DNA of 64,000 nt from Gp6-AA40 sp963742105. Its GTDB lineage: Bacteria; Acidobacteriota; Vicinamibacteria; Vicinamibacterales; UBA2999. The DNA lies in assembly GCA_963742105.1 (NCBI GenBank), contig CAVUKN010000007.1:930001-994000 (forward strand). Direction: 5' to 3'. Below the pieces are notes generated by a model. It was not told the origin of the DNA. It searched no databases and saw only the letters and a program-made list of their open reading frames with translations. Both the position numbers and the translations under genes were made by a program. Of this stretch, positions 45,831 through 55,186 are shown piece by piece; the stretch's first letter is position 1; every line of letters begins with the position of its first letter.

Positions 45831-48116
45831 ATGACCTCCGACGCCAATTCGGGTCTGGCAGAGCGCGTGGTGGCCGGCGACAGTCGTGCGGTCGCGCGGG
45901 CGATGTCGCTGGTCGAGAACGAGACGCGTGCGGGGGCCGGACTGATCGCGCAACTCTACCCGCGGACCGGCCATGCGTATCTGGTGGGCGTGACCGGCGC
46001 CCCCGGTGCCGGCAAGAGTACCCTTGTCGATCGACTGACGACTGAAATCCGCTCCGCCGGTCAGACCGTCGGCATCGTTGCTGTCGATCCGACAAGTCCG
46101 TTCACGGGTGGAGCGATCCTCGGTGATCGCGTCCGCATGGGCGCGCATGCGCGGGACGCCGGCGTGTTCATCCGCAGCATGGCCACCCGCGGCCATCTCG
46201 GCGGCCTGGCGCGGGCGACGAGTGATGTCGCGCTGATCCTCGACGCTTCGGGCAAGGACATCGTCATCGTGGAGACAGTCGGTGTCGGCCAGGATGAGAT
46301 CGACATCGTCCGCACCGCCGACATCTCGATTGTGATGCTGGTGCCGGGGACGGGCGACGATGTGCAGGCGATCAAGGCGGGAATCATGGAGATTGCGGAC
46401 ATCTACGTGGTGAACAAGGCCGATCGGGAGGGCGCCGAACGGATGGTCCACTCCATTGCGGCCAACCTGTCACTGCAGGCATTCGCCGCCGACCAGTGGC
46501 GCCCGCCGATCGTGAAGACCGAAGCGACCACTGGCGTCGGAGTGCGTGAACTGTGGGCCGAAGTCGCCCGCTTCCGCGCGCACTCGAAAGATCGGCAGAG
46601 AGCACGTCACCGTGCACGGCAGGAGGACCGGCTTCGCGATCTGCTGTCGCACGGGTTCATGATCCGTCTCGAGCGCGCCCTGCCAGCGGGCGAATTTGAA
46701 CGGATCGTTGGCGAAATCACCGCACGCCGCATCGATCCGTACACGGCGGCCACCGAACTCCTGAACCGAACCTTCGGCACCCCCGGCACCCCCGGCAGGC
46801 CGCCCGGCACCCCCGGCACCCCGGCACCCCCGGCACCCCCTGAACCTCCTCCCATGCGTGTCTTCCTCGATCACATCGGTATCGCCGTCCAGGACATCGA
46901 CCAGGCACTGGCGTTCTACCGGGATGCGCTCGGCCTGCATGTCGAAGTACCGGAGGAGGTGCGGGCGCAGCACGTGCGCGCGCACTTCATTCCGACGGGC
47001 AACTCCGCGCTGGAACTGCTCGAGGCGACCGATCCCGAGTCGCCAGTGGCGCGATTCGTCGCGAAGCGCGGCCCTGGCATCCATCATGTGACGCTGCGCG
47101 TGGAGGACCTCGAGTCGGCGCTGGCGCACCTCAAGATGCGTGGCGTACGACTCGTCGACGAGGCGCCGCGACCCGGCGCCGAGGGTGCACTGGTCGCCTT
47201 CATTCATCCGGCCGCGGCTCACGGTGTGCTGGTTGAACTGAAGCAACCCGCGAGGACGGGGCCAACGTTGCGCGTGACGACGATTCCGTTCGGCGACATG
47301 CAGCTGACAACACTGCACGACGGTCCATTCAAGCTCGATGGCGGGGCGATGTTCGGCGTCGTGCCGAAGGCGTTGTGGGAACGCAAGGTGTCGACGGACG
47401 ATCGCAACCGGATCCAGATGGCGATGCGGCCGCTGCTGGTCGAAGCTGACTGGGGCCGGATGATCGTCGACTGCGGCGCCGGCGACAAGATGGACGCGAA
47501 GAGCCGCGACATCTACGGGACCGACCCCGACCATGGATTGGAGGAGGCGCTGGCCATTGCCGGCCACTCGACCGAGTCGATCGATTTCGCGCTGGCTACG
47601 CACCTGCACTTCGATCATTTCGGTGCTGCCACCACCCGCCGGGGCGCCACACTGGCGCCTCGGTTTGCCAGGGCCCGCTACATCATCCGCGCCGCGGAAT
47701 GGGAAGACGCGACGCATCCCAACGAGCGGAACCGGGCCAGTTATCTGCAGGACGATTTCGCTCCGTTGCGACCGGCGGGTGTCGTCGATTTCTTCGACGG
47801 GGACGCTACGATCAAGCCTGGTGTCCGCGTGGAGCGGAGCGGGGGGCACACGCCGCAGCATCAAGTCGTGTATGTCGAGTCCGGCGGGCTGACGGCCGTC
47901 TTCCCGTCGGACATCATCCCGACGTCGGCACACCTGCAGGATCCATGGGTGACCGGCTACGACCTCTTCCCGCTCGATTCGCTGGCGTTCAAGAAACGCC
48001 TGATCCGCGAAGCCATCGACTGCGAGTACCTGATCTTCTTCGAGCACGACCCGCACATCGCCGCCGGTTACATCCGGGAGCGGGAGGGGAAACGGTTTGT
48101 CGAGGCGGTGCTGTAA
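45831..48116 (+). CDS. MeaB GTPase / methylmalonyl-CoA epimerase / metallo-beta-lactamase-fold reading frame
   Basis: One 761-codon frame holds three domains. Residues 1-315: MeaB/ArgK GTPase, chaperone of methylmalonyl-CoA mutase, with GVTGAPGAGKSTLVDRL, VDPTSPFTGGAILGDRVRMG and ETVGVGQDEIDIV. Residues 316-341: a GTP/PAP linker encoded by 9 bp repeats. Residues 342-475: methylmalonyl-CoA epimerase (VOC), MRVFLDHIGIAVQDIDQALA and PGIHHVTLRVEDLESALA. Residues 480-761: MBL-fold hydrolase with THLHFDHFGA (HxHxDH) and FFEHDPHIAAGY. Restoring one C in the shortened repeat unit at 46815-46822 would put the TGA at 46841 in frame, ending MeaB, with ATG 46854 starting the epimerase. So the first junction may be a sequence error or a phase-variable tract. 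The second junction has no stop in any obvious place and looks like a true fusion. The TTG at 45789 is a poorer start than ATG 45831. Confidence 0.88.
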   Translation: MTSDANSGLAERVVAGDSRAVARAMSLVENETRAGAGLIAQLYPRTGHAYLVGVTGAPGAGKSTLVDRLTTEIRSAGQTVGIVAVDPTSPFTGGAILGDRVRMGAHARDAGVFIRSMATRGHLGGLARATSDVALILDASGKDIVIVETVGVGQDEIDIVRTADISIVMLVPGTGDDVQAIKAGIMEIADIYVVNKADREGAERMVHSIAANLSLQAFAADQWRPPIVKTEATTGVGVRELWAEVARFRAHSKDRQRARHRARQEDRLRDLLSHGFMIRLERALPAGEFERIVGEITARRIDPYTAATELLNRTFGTPGTPGRPPGTPGTPAPPAPPEPPPMRVFLDHIGIAVQDIDQALAFYRDALGLHVEVPEEVRAQHVRAHFIPTGNSALELLEATDPESPVARFVAKRGPGIHHVTLRVEDLESALAHLKMRGVRLVDEAPRPGAEGALVAFIHPAAAHGVLVELKQPARTGPTLRVTTIPFGDMQLTTLHDGPFKLDGGAMFGVVPKALWERKVSTDDRNRIQMAMRPLLVEADWGRMIVDCGAGDKMDAKSRDIYGTDPDHGLEEALAIAGHSTESIDFALATHLHFDHFGAATTRRGATLAPRFARARYIIRAAEWEDATHPNERNRASYLQDDFAPLRPAGVVDFFDGDATIKPGVRVERSGGHTPQHQVVYVESGGLTAVFPSDIIPTSAHLQDPWVTGYDLFPLDSLAFKKRLIREAIDCEYLIFFEHDPHIAAGYIREREGKRFVEAVL
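46776..46840 (+). repeat. GGCACCCCC 9 bp tandem repeat
   Basis: Six GGCACCCCC-like units occur at the end of the MeaB region with one interruption (GGCAGGCCGCCC) and one unit of 8 bp (46815-46822, one C short). It encodes GTP-type residues and sits just before TGA (46841) and ATG (46854). A change of one base switches between fused and separate products. Confidence 0.85.
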
Positions 48117-48230
48117 TTCCGGCGGACACGTCCGCTGCAGCACGGCCTCGCCAAAAACTCCCTTTTCAGCCTGCTAGAATTTCAGTTCCGGCGACGCATC
48201 CGCCAACACGTCAGGAAACGAAGCGAATAG

Positions 48231-49094
48231 ATGGAACACGTGCAGATTGGAATCATTGGCGGCAGCGGCCTGTATGACATGGCTGAAGTGACCGACCGGT
48301 CGCAAGTCACACTGCAGACGCCATTCGGTGATCCGTCGGGGCCGTACGTCGTCGGCACACTGCGCGGCAAGCGGGTCGTCTTCCTGGCGCGGCATGGCGC
48401 CGGACACCGGCTGTCGCCGTCGGAGTTGAATTTCCGCGCCAACATCTTCGGGATGAAGATGCTCGGCGTCGAATACATTCTGTCGGCAAGCGCGGTCGGC
48501 AGCCTCAAGGAGGACATCAAGCCGCTGGACATCGTCATCCCTGACCAGTTCATCGATCGCACGCGGGGACGCATCAGCACGTTTTTCGGCAATGGCCTCG
48601 TCGCCCACGTTGCGTTCGCGCACCCGTTCTGCAAGACGCTCAGCGGAGTCGCCCATGACAGCGGTCTGGCGGCCGGCGCGACCATGCACAAGGGTGGAAC
48701 CTACGTCTGCATGGAAGGGCCTCAGTTCTCGACACTGGCGGAATCCAACCTGTATCGGTCGTGGGGCGCCTCCATCATCGGCATGACGAACCTGCAGGAA
48801 GCCAAGCTCGCCCGCGAAGCGGAGATCTGTTACACGACCATCGCGTTGGTCACGGACTATGACTGCTGGCACCCGGATCACGACTCCGTGACCGTGGACC
48901 TGATCATCGCGAACCTGACGCAGAACGCGAAGACCGCACAGCAGATCATCGCCGGGGCCGTCGACCAACTGCCGTACGAGCGGACCTGTGAGTGCGCATC
49001 GGCACTGAAATTTGCGCTCATCACCCGGCCCGACGCCGTGCCGGCGAACACGCGGAAAGACCTGGCCCCGCTGGTCGCCAAATACCTGGCGTGA
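48231..49094 (+). CDS. mtnP: S-methyl-5'-thioadenosine phosphorylase
   Basis: 287 aa purine nucleoside phosphorylase (MTAP) that converts methylthioadenosine and phosphate to adenine and 5-methylthioribose 1-phosphate, recycling methionine and adenine. Motifs: IGIIGGSGLYDMAEVTDRSQ, VVFLARHGAGHRLSPSELNF, GGTYVCMEGPQFSTLAESNL, and VTDYDCWHPDHDSVTVDLI. ATG 48231 with AGGAAACGA upstream; a TAGAAT hexamer at 48174-48179 may be its -10. It is followed by a PfkB sugar/nucleoside kinase, a natural salvage partner. Confidence 0.94.
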   Translation: MEHVQIGIIGGSGLYDMAEVTDRSQVTLQTPFGDPSGPYVVGTLRGKRVVFLARHGAGHRLSPSELNFRANIFGMKMLGVEYILSASAVGSLKEDIKPLDIVIPDQFIDRTRGRISTFFGNGLVAHVAFAHPFCKTLSGVAHDSGLAAGATMHKGGTYVCMEGPQFSTLAESNLYRSWGASIIGMTNLQEAKLAREAEICYTTIALVTDYDCWHPDHDSVTVDLIIANLTQNAKTAQQIIAGAVDQLPYERTCECASALKFALITRPDAVPANTRKDLAPLVAKYLA

Positions 49095-49143
49095 GCCACG
49101 TCCCAACTTCTAATTTCGAAGTCCAGAGCCCAAAGTCCAAAAT

Positions 49144-50136
49144 ATGCCTGAATCGAAAAAGTACGACGTGACCGCCATCGGCAATGCCATCGTGGATGTG
49201 CTGGCGCAGGCGGACGATGCGCTGCTGGCCGCGCACAATCTGCCGAAGGGCGCGATGAATCTGATCGACGCCGATGCCGCCGAACGGCTCTACGCCATCA
49301 TGGGGGCCGGCATCGAATCGTCCGGTGGTTCGGCCGGGAACACGATCGCGGGAATCGCCGCGCTGGGGGGACGCTGCGCCTACATCGGCAAGGTCGCTGA
49401 CGACCAGCTCGGCCAGGTGTTCATGCACGACATCCGCGCCTCCGGCGTCGCCTATGACACCACTCCGCTGTCGGGTGGGCTGCCCACTGCGCGGAGCCTG
49501 ATCTTCGTCACTCCCGATGCGCAGCGAACGATGCAGACGTTCCTGGGCGCGTGTACCCAGCTCGGCCCTGCTGACGTCAACATGGATTTCATCACCTCGT
49601 CGAAGGTGGTATACCTCGAAGGGTATCTGTGGGATCTGCCGGCGGCGAAGGCGGCAATGCGCGATGCGGCCCTGAAAGCACAGCAATCGGGTGTGAAGGT
49701 GTCACTGACGCTGTCGGATGCGTTCTGCGTGGCGCGCTTCCGTGACGAGTTCCTGGAACTGGCCGAAAAGTATGTCGACATCCTGTTCGCCAACGAAAGC
49801 GAGATCCTGGCGCTGTACCAGGTGTCGAACTTCGACGATGCGCTGCAGCAGGTCAGGAAGCATTGCGAGATCGCGGCGCTGACGCGGAGCGAAAAGGGAT
49901 CGGTGGTCGTGAATGGTGATGAACTCCACGTCGTCGATGCCGTGCAGGGCGTGACCGTGGTCGACACCACCGGAGCCGGCGACGCGTATGCGGCCGGGTT
50001 CCTCTATGGGTATACGCAGGGTTACGACCTGGCGGCCAGTGGCCGGTTGGGTGGAGCGATGGCCGCGCACGTCATCAGCCACTACGGTGGACGGCCGCAG
50101 GGCGATATGAAGGCCCTCGCGGCAAAGGTTCTGTGA
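49144..50136 (+). CDS. PfkB family carbohydrate/adenosine kinase
   Basis: 330 aa ribokinase-fold kinase. N-terminus KKYDVTAIGNAIVDVLAQAD, substrate motif SSGGSAGNTIAGIAALGGRC, and the PfkB signature 2 VTVVDTTGAGDAYAAGFLYG, which holds the catalytic aspartate and anion hole. Similar enzymes are annotated adenosine kinase or sugar kinase. Its place directly after mtnP suggests phosphorylating adenosine or a related salvage product (inference). The M28 peptidase gene follows with a TGATG overlap, so the three genes may share a transcript. The gap before it holds a short CCAAAGT-type repeat. Confidence 0.9.
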   Translation: MPESKKYDVTAIGNAIVDVLAQADDALLAAHNLPKGAMNLIDADAAERLYAIMGAGIESSGGSAGNTIAGIAALGGRCAYIGKVADDQLGQVFMHDIRASGVAYDTTPLSGGLPTARSLIFVTPDAQRTMQTFLGACTQLGPADVNMDFITSSKVVYLEGYLWDLPAAKAAMRDAALKAQQSGVKVSLTLSDAFCVARFRDEFLELAEKYVDILFANESEILALYQVSNFDDALQQVRKHCEIAALTRSEKGSVVVNGDELHVVDAVQGVTVVDTTGAGDAYAAGFLYGYTQGYDLAASGRLGGAMAAHVISHYGGRPQGDMKALAAKVL

Positions 50137-51819
50137 TGCGATCGCGCCTTCTGCCTGTAGCCCTCTTCGTCCTGTCTGCGACAACTGTCCTCGTCGCGGG
50201 ACAGGCACCGCAGTTGCCCGCCACGCCGATACAGGTGGATCGCCTCACCGCCCACATCAAGGAAGTATCGTCGGATGCGTATGAGGGTCGGGGCCCGGGG
50301 ACGCGTGCCGAGCAGAAGGTGGTCGATTACCTGTCCAGGCAGCTGGCGGCGGCCGGTGTGCAGCCAGGCGGCGATTCAGACGGACGCGGCGGCCATAAGT
50401 GGACGCAGGCCGTGACGCTGGTGAAATCGGAAGCGAGCGGGCCGATCACCGCGTCCATCGCGGTCGCGGGTGGCAGCATCCCGTTGAAGCAGGGCGACCA
50501 CATCGCGATCCGCGCGACGCAGTTGCCGACGGCTCGCGTGAGCCTCAAGAACGCGCCGCTCGTATTCCTCGGCTACGGCGTGAACGCGCCAGAGCGCCGA
50601 TGGGACGACTTCAAGGGGCTCGACGTTCGCGGCAAGATCCTGGTGGTCCTGATCAACGATCCGGATTTCGAAGCCGATCTCGGACGGCGGTTCGACGGCA
50701 AGGCGATGACCTACTACGGCCGCTGGACGTACAAGTTCGAGGAGGCGGCGCGTCACGGCGCCGCCGGCGTCCTGATCGTGCATGAGACCGCTCCGGCGTC
50801 GTACGGCTGGGCGACGGTGAAGAATTCCAATACCGAAGCGGTCATGGACGTTGTCCGCGATCGGCCGGCCGACGTGCACCCGTCACTCGAGGCGTGGATC
50901 CAGCGTGACGTTGCCGTGGACCTGTTCAAGCGCGCGGGTTTGAATTTTGACGCCGAAAAGAGGAAGGCGCAGTCACAAGCGTTTACACCGGTGCCTCTCG
51001 GCAATGCGACGCTGAGCGTGGACTACGCGGTCAGGCAGACCAAGCTGACTTCGAGCAACGTTGTCGGCATGTTGAAGGGGAGCGCGCATCCTGACGAGAC
51101 CGTGATCTATTCAGCGCACTGGGATCACCTTGGTATCGGCGAGCCCGACAAGAAGGGCGACCGCATCTACAACGGCGCCCGCGACAACGGCACCGGCATC
51201 GCGTCGGTGCTCGAACTGGCACGCGTGTTCGCGCGTGCGCCACGTACCGACCGGACCGTGGTCTTCATGCTCGTCACAGCGGAGGAGCAGGGCCTGCTCG
51301 GGTCCGAGTACTACGCGAGGCACCCGCTGTTTCCCCTCGAGACCACCGTCGGTGTGTTCAACATCGACATGCTCGGCGTCAATGGACCGGCGCGCGACAT
51401 CGGCGTGGAGGGCAACGGGAAAGTGTCGATGCAGGACGATCTCGCCGCCGCCGCGCAGAAAGCAGGGCCGCCGCTTCTCGCCCGACCCGCGTCCGGAAGC
51501 CGGCCACTTCTATCGTTCGGATCACTTTCCGTTTGCCAAGGTCGGCGTGCCGTCGATCTCGCTGAAGTCCGGCGAGGATCTCTACACTGGCGGAACCGCG
51601 GCCGGCAGCAAGGCCGAAGAAGAGTTCACCGATCAGAAGTACCACCAGCCTGGCGACGAATGGTCCTCGAATTGGGATCTCCGCGGCGTCGCCATCGACA
51701 TCGGCTTGTTCTACGACCTCGGCCGTGACCTGGCCAACTCCCGCCGCTGGCCCGACTGGAAGGCCGATTCCGAATTCAAGACGACGCGCGACAAGACGAA
51801 GTCCGCGAGAAAGCCGTAG
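50136..51819 (+). CDS. M28 family zinc aminopeptidase, exported, one frame break
   Basis: About 560 aa secreted peptidase. ATG 50136 overlaps the kinase stop. Signal peptide MRSRLLPVALFVLSATTVLV. A PA-type insert (GHKWTQAVTLVKSEASGPIT to SYGWATVKNSNTEAVM) precedes the catalytic domain: VIYSAHWDHLGIGEPDKKGD, YNGARDNGTGIASVLELARV, LVTAEEQGLLGSEYYARH, TVGVFNIDMLGVNG. A frame change near 51465 joins to GHFYRSDHFPFAKVGVPSIS, which carries the last zinc ligand His. Zinc ligands by family: His (HWDH), Asp (ARDNG), Glu-Glu (AEEQ), Asp (NIDML) and His (SDH). The break is best read as sequence error. No operon relationship to the salvage genes is otherwise evident. Confidence 0.88.
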
Positions 51820-51821
51820 GG

Positions 51822-51897
51822 CGGGCATTCGGCAGTAGGGCGTAGGCGGGCCTTCAGGCCCGCCACGTGCGGCGAGGCTGAAGCTTTGCGCTACCGG
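51822..51897. repeat. REP-like GC palindromes after the peptidase gene
   Basis: GGCGGGCCTTCAGGCCCGCC (51846-51865) is a perfect hairpin, followed by a partial GGCGAGGCTGAAGC unit. It lies between convergent genes and matches the palindromes elsewhere in the window. Confidence 0.8.
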
Positions 51898-51903
51898 TCG
51901 AAC

Positions 51904-53394
51904 TTACCGGTCGAACGATTCGCGGCGGCTGGACTCCGTCAGCCTGATCACAAACCGAATCGGATCATCTGCGAACATCTGCTGCATCTCCGCGAGGCTG
52001 CGCGCCCCGCCATAGCTGATGGCCGACACGAGGTGCTTCAGCATGTCGCGGAGCACCGGACGGACCGACCCGCGAGCGGGCACGCTGATCTCCATGCCCT
52101 CCGCGCCGAGCGCCTCGACGTCGGCCGATTCGGCATCTTCGACGTCGAGTCGATCGACGATCGCCTGCAGTGACGCCATCCCTCTGAACACCTTGAAGGG
52201 CACCTTGACGGTCTTGTGCGATTCGGCGACCACCACCGGTTTCTGCACCGTCTCGCCTGGCGTTTCCGATGTGCCGGCCAGGGCGCTTCCGAGCATGACG
52301 GTGTCGCCGCCGAAGAGGAGCGCCTGGGCAATCGCTCCGTCGCGCTTGATGCCGCCGTCGGCGATGAGGGGAACGCGGCCGCCCGTTGCCGCGCGGCATT
52401 CCACCAGCGCCTGCACTTGCGGCACGCCGAAGTTCGTGTTCAGCCGCGTGGTGCAGCCGCCACCGGGGCCGATCCCTACCTTGATGCCGTTGACACCGCG
52501 TTCCAGCAGAAAGCGGGTGCCGTCGGCAGTCGCGACATTGCCCGCGATCAGCTCGGTGTCGCCGAACTGTTTCCTGAATGTGTCGATCGCCCTTCCCATG
52601 ACCACCGAATGCCCGTGCGCGATGTCGATCACGATCACGTCGGCGCCGGCGCGCAGCAGTTCTGACGCGCGCTCCAGATAATCCCCCTTGGCGCCGATCG
52701 CGGCGCCGACGCGCAGCCGCCCGTGATCGTCGCGTGTCGCGAATGGCAACTGTCGCTGCTTCAGCAGGTCCTTGGCGGTGATGAGGCCGGCCAGGCGCCC
52801 GCGGTTGTCGAGCAGCGGCAGCTTCTTGATCTTGTGCGTGCGCATCACGGTTTCGGCGGCAGACAGATCGACCGGGCCGTCGCTGACGACGAGCCGGTCG
52901 CGTGGCGTCATCCGTTCTGCAACGGTCGTCGGGCCGTGCGGATCGACGAACCTCAGGTCTCGTGCAGTCAGCAGTCCCAGCACTGTTGCATCGCCATCGA
53001 TGACCACCAGCGTACCGATGCCGGTGCGGCGCATCGTCTCTGCCGCATTCCGAAGCGTTGCGCCCGGCCCGATCGTGTAAGGATTGACGATGACGCCGTG
53101 CTGGCGTCGCTTCACTTTCTCGACTTCGCGGACCTGAGGCTCGATGTCACCGGAACGAAAGCCGCGGTCGATGATGCCGATGCCGCCTTCTTCGGCAATC
53201 GCGATCGCCATTTCGGCGCGGGTGACGGTGTCCATATTGGCGGACACCAGCGGTCGCTTCAGCGTGAGACGCTGCGAGAGCCGCGACGACAGATCGATTG
53301 CGGCCGGATCGCGTCGTTCCAGCACGCTGTAGCGCGGTGAGAACAGAAAGTCGTCGAACGTGCAGCCGCGCACCAGGTCAAAGAGGTCGGTCAT
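51904..53394 (-). CDS. IMP dehydrogenase / GMP reductase family protein with CBS domains
   Basis: 496 aa TIM-barrel enzyme of purine metabolism. ATG 53394 (MTDLFDLVRGCTFDDFLFSP). Two CBS domains cover about residues 95-215 (ETMRRTGIGTLVVIDGDATV, AAETVMRTHKIKKLPLLDNR). The catalytic loop is KVGIGPGGGCTTRLNTNFGV instead of the usual GPGSICTTRxxxGVGVPQ: the cysteine and TTR are kept but SI becomes GG and the flanking residues differ. The barrel end has LIADGGIKRDGAIAQALLFG, GSALAGTSETPGETV and FKVFRGMASLQAIVDR. Whether it makes XMP (IMPDH) or reduces GMP is not decided by these features, so no symbol is given. Its promoter region carries a heptamer array. Confidence 0.88.
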   Translation of the reverse strand: MTDLFDLVRGCTFDDFLFSPRYSVLERRDPAAIDLSSRLSQRLTLKRPLVSANMDTVTRAEMAIAIAEEGGIGIIDRGFRSGDIEPQVREVEKVKRRQHGVIVNPYTIGPGATLRNAAETMRRTGIGTLVVIDGDATVLGLLTARDLRFVDPHGPTTVAERMTPRDRLVVSDGPVDLSAAETVMRTHKIKKLPLLDNRGRLAGLITAKDLLKQRQLPFATRDDHGRLRVGAAIGAKGDYLERASELLRAGADVIVIDIAHGHSVVMGRAIDTFRKQFGDTELIAGNVATADGTRFLLERGVNGIKVGIGPGGGCTTRLNTNFGVPQVQALVECRAATGGRVPLIADGGIKRDGAIAQALLFGGDTVMLGSALAGTSETPGETVQKPVVVAESHKTVKVPFKVFRGMASLQAIVDRLDVEDAESADVEALGAEGMEISVPARGSVRPVLRDMLKHLVSAISYGGARSLAEMQQMFADDPIRFVIRLTESSRRESFDR

Positions 53395-53397
53395 TGG

Positions 53398-53450
53398 CAA
53401 TCGTGAATCGTGAATCGTGAATCGTAAATCGTGATTGTGAATCGTCCGTG
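53398..53450. repeat. Heptamer array AATCGTG
   Basis: AATCGTG repeats about six times (53400-53445) with a few changes directly upstream of the IMPDH-family gene. Same word family as at 13289-13388, 23297-23354 and 38969-39068. Confidence 0.85.
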
Positions 53451-54103
53451 GCGTGCATGCGAAAGAGACTCGCATCAACGACTCAGGCCTAACGCCGGCG
53501 TAGGGTGAGGACCAGCCCGACCGCGATGGGGACACCTGGAGCGCGGAGGCGGTTCAGCAGGAGCATGAACCGCGGCCGCCGCCTCGCCGCACACACACTC
53601 CACCAGCGGAAAGAGGGTGGAAGGGCGATGGGGCGAGCGCGTGGATCGCTGACATTATTGCCACACTCTCTGCCGAGCCGGCCCGTCTGCACAGCCCGCC
53701 GAACGCGACGACGACGTGGCCCAGTGCTGTCGGGGCGCGGTAGCAAACACGGGTTGGGTATCGATCACCGTAAGCCGTCTTCTATGATGAAAAGGAAGAT
53801 GTCCGGGAAACGCCCGTGGTAATACAGCATGATGTTGGAGATGCTCGTGAGCGCGGCCCCGGTCATTGAGAGCGCCGCCGCAGAGGGCGCCGATTCGTCC
53901 CGGCATCACGCGAGCCATTCGTGACGCGTGTGGGGCACCGCCATCGTTGCCGCAGTCTAACAGGAACAGGAACACTACTTGCACCACGCAGCGTCCATTT
54001 GGTTTGCCGGTGGCCGTCGCACCCTAGAGGAGTCGCAGCCGGATGCGCGCTGCCCTTCGCCTGCATCAGCCGCTGGGCAATTGGATCGTGCCGGGAGGTC
54101 GTC
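53451..54103. other. Gene-poor stretch, nothing convincing
   Basis: About 650 bp without a supported gene. A minus-strand frame at 53489-53746 ends in a hydrophobic stretch and arginines (APGVPIAVGLVLTLRRR) faintly like a PEP-CTERM tail, but the rest has no signal peptide or family feature. No tRNA-like cloverleaf or terminator was found. Confidence 0.45.
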
Positions 54104-55126
54104 GTGAAATTCGCGTGCATGCTGTTCGCCGCCCTCCTGGTTGCCGCCGACGCGCGTGGACAGGCACTGCTTCACGACGCGCCCGACCCCTCCGGCCCCT
54201 CACCATCGGTGGTGAACGCCCCACCATCCACCGGCGCTCAGACAGTCTTTCGCAGCGGCGTTGACCTGGTCGCGCTCAACGTGGTCGTAACGGATGGCGC
54301 GACGAAATTCGTGACCGGCCTCGACCCGAAGGATTTTGCGGTGTACGAGGATGGCGTGCAGCAGGACGTCACCTTCTTTGCTGCCTCCGCCATCCCGCTC
54401 GACCTCGCGATTCTCCTCGACACCTCGGCGAGCATGAGCGACAAGATGGACGAGGTGCAGCAGGCTGCCACTGGTTTCGCCTCCACGCTTCGCGACGGCG
54501 ACCGCGCCATGGTGGTCGACATCAAGGACGCGACCCGCATCCTGCAGCCGTTGACCAGCGACATCGAGGGCGCCAGGCGGGCGATCGCCTCGACCAAGGC
54601 CAAGGGTGGGACCGCCCTCTACAACGGTGTCTATACGACCCTCAAGGAACTCACGAAGCAGCGTCGCAACGATGGGGAGGTCCGGCGCCAGGCAATCGTG
54701 GTGCTCTCCGACGGCGACGATACGGCCAGCCTCGTGATGTTCGACGATGTCATGGTGGAGGCCAAAGAGGCGGGCGTCGCGATTTACACGATCACGCTGC
54801 GCACGCCTTCGATCTTTGAATCGGTCCAGACAGCCGGACGCCGCCGCTTCTCCGAATCCGAATACGCGATGAAGGCGCTGGCGCAGGAGACTGGTGCGCG
54901 CGCCTTCTTCCCCTCGTCGATCACCGAACTGGGCGGCGTCTACTCGTCGATCGCGCAGGAGCTCGCCAGCCAGTACGCGTTGGGTTACATTCCAAAGAAC
55001 CCGAGGCGAGACGGGATGTTCCGGAAGGTCACTGTGCGCATCGCCGCCCATCCCGGCGCCGCACCGCGGACGCGATCGGGGTACGTCGCGCCTCGGCCCG
55101 AGCGCAAGGCAGCAAAGACCGAGTAG
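54104..55126 (+). CDS. Secreted VWA-domain protein, acidobacterial TIGR03436 type
   Basis: 340 aa exported protein with a von Willebrand factor type A domain. GTG 54104 is chosen because GGGAGG lies 5 nt upstream and it starts a signal peptide (VKFACMLFAALLVAADARGQ). N-terminal beta-rich part FRSGVDLVALNVVVTDGATK, FVTGLDPKDFAVYEDGVQQD is the hallmark of VWFA-related proteins of Acidobacteriota. The MIDAS motif is LDTSASMSDKM (DxSxS). Further: RRQAIVVLSDGDDTASLVMF, LASQYALGYIPKNPRRDGMF and RKVTVRI. VWA domains bind metal and partner proteins; these families are numerous in acidobacterial genomes and their roles are unknown. Confidence 0.92.
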   Translation: MKFACMLFAALLVAADARGQALLHDAPDPSGPSPSVVNAPPSTGAQTVFRSGVDLVALNVVVTDGATKFVTGLDPKDFAVYEDGVQQDVTFFAASAIPLDLAILLDTSASMSDKMDEVQQAATGFASTLRDGDRAMVVDIKDATRILQPLTSDIEGARRAIASTKAKGGTALYNGVYTTLKELTKQRRNDGEVRRQAIVVLSDGDDTASLVMFDDVMVEAKEAGVAIYTITLRTPSIFESVQTAGRRRFSESEYAMKALAQETGARAFFPSSITELGGVYSSIAQELASQYALGYIPKNPRRDGMFRKVTVRIAAHPGAAPRTRSGYVAPRPERKAAKTE

Positions 55127-55186
55127 TCGCCGCTCAGGCAGGTTGCGAGCAGCGATCCCGCTCCGCTTCGGCGACAATCTTTCCCG

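Noticed and set aside
46470..48143. 557-codon minus-strand frame opposite the MeaB/epimerase/MBL gene
   Set aside because: Antisense shadow of three recognisable domains; no signal peptide or motif.
53489..53746. Possible PEP-CTERM protein on the minus strand
   Set aside because: Only the final hydrophobic-arginine stretch is suggestive; VPEP motif, signal peptide and a coherent body are missing.
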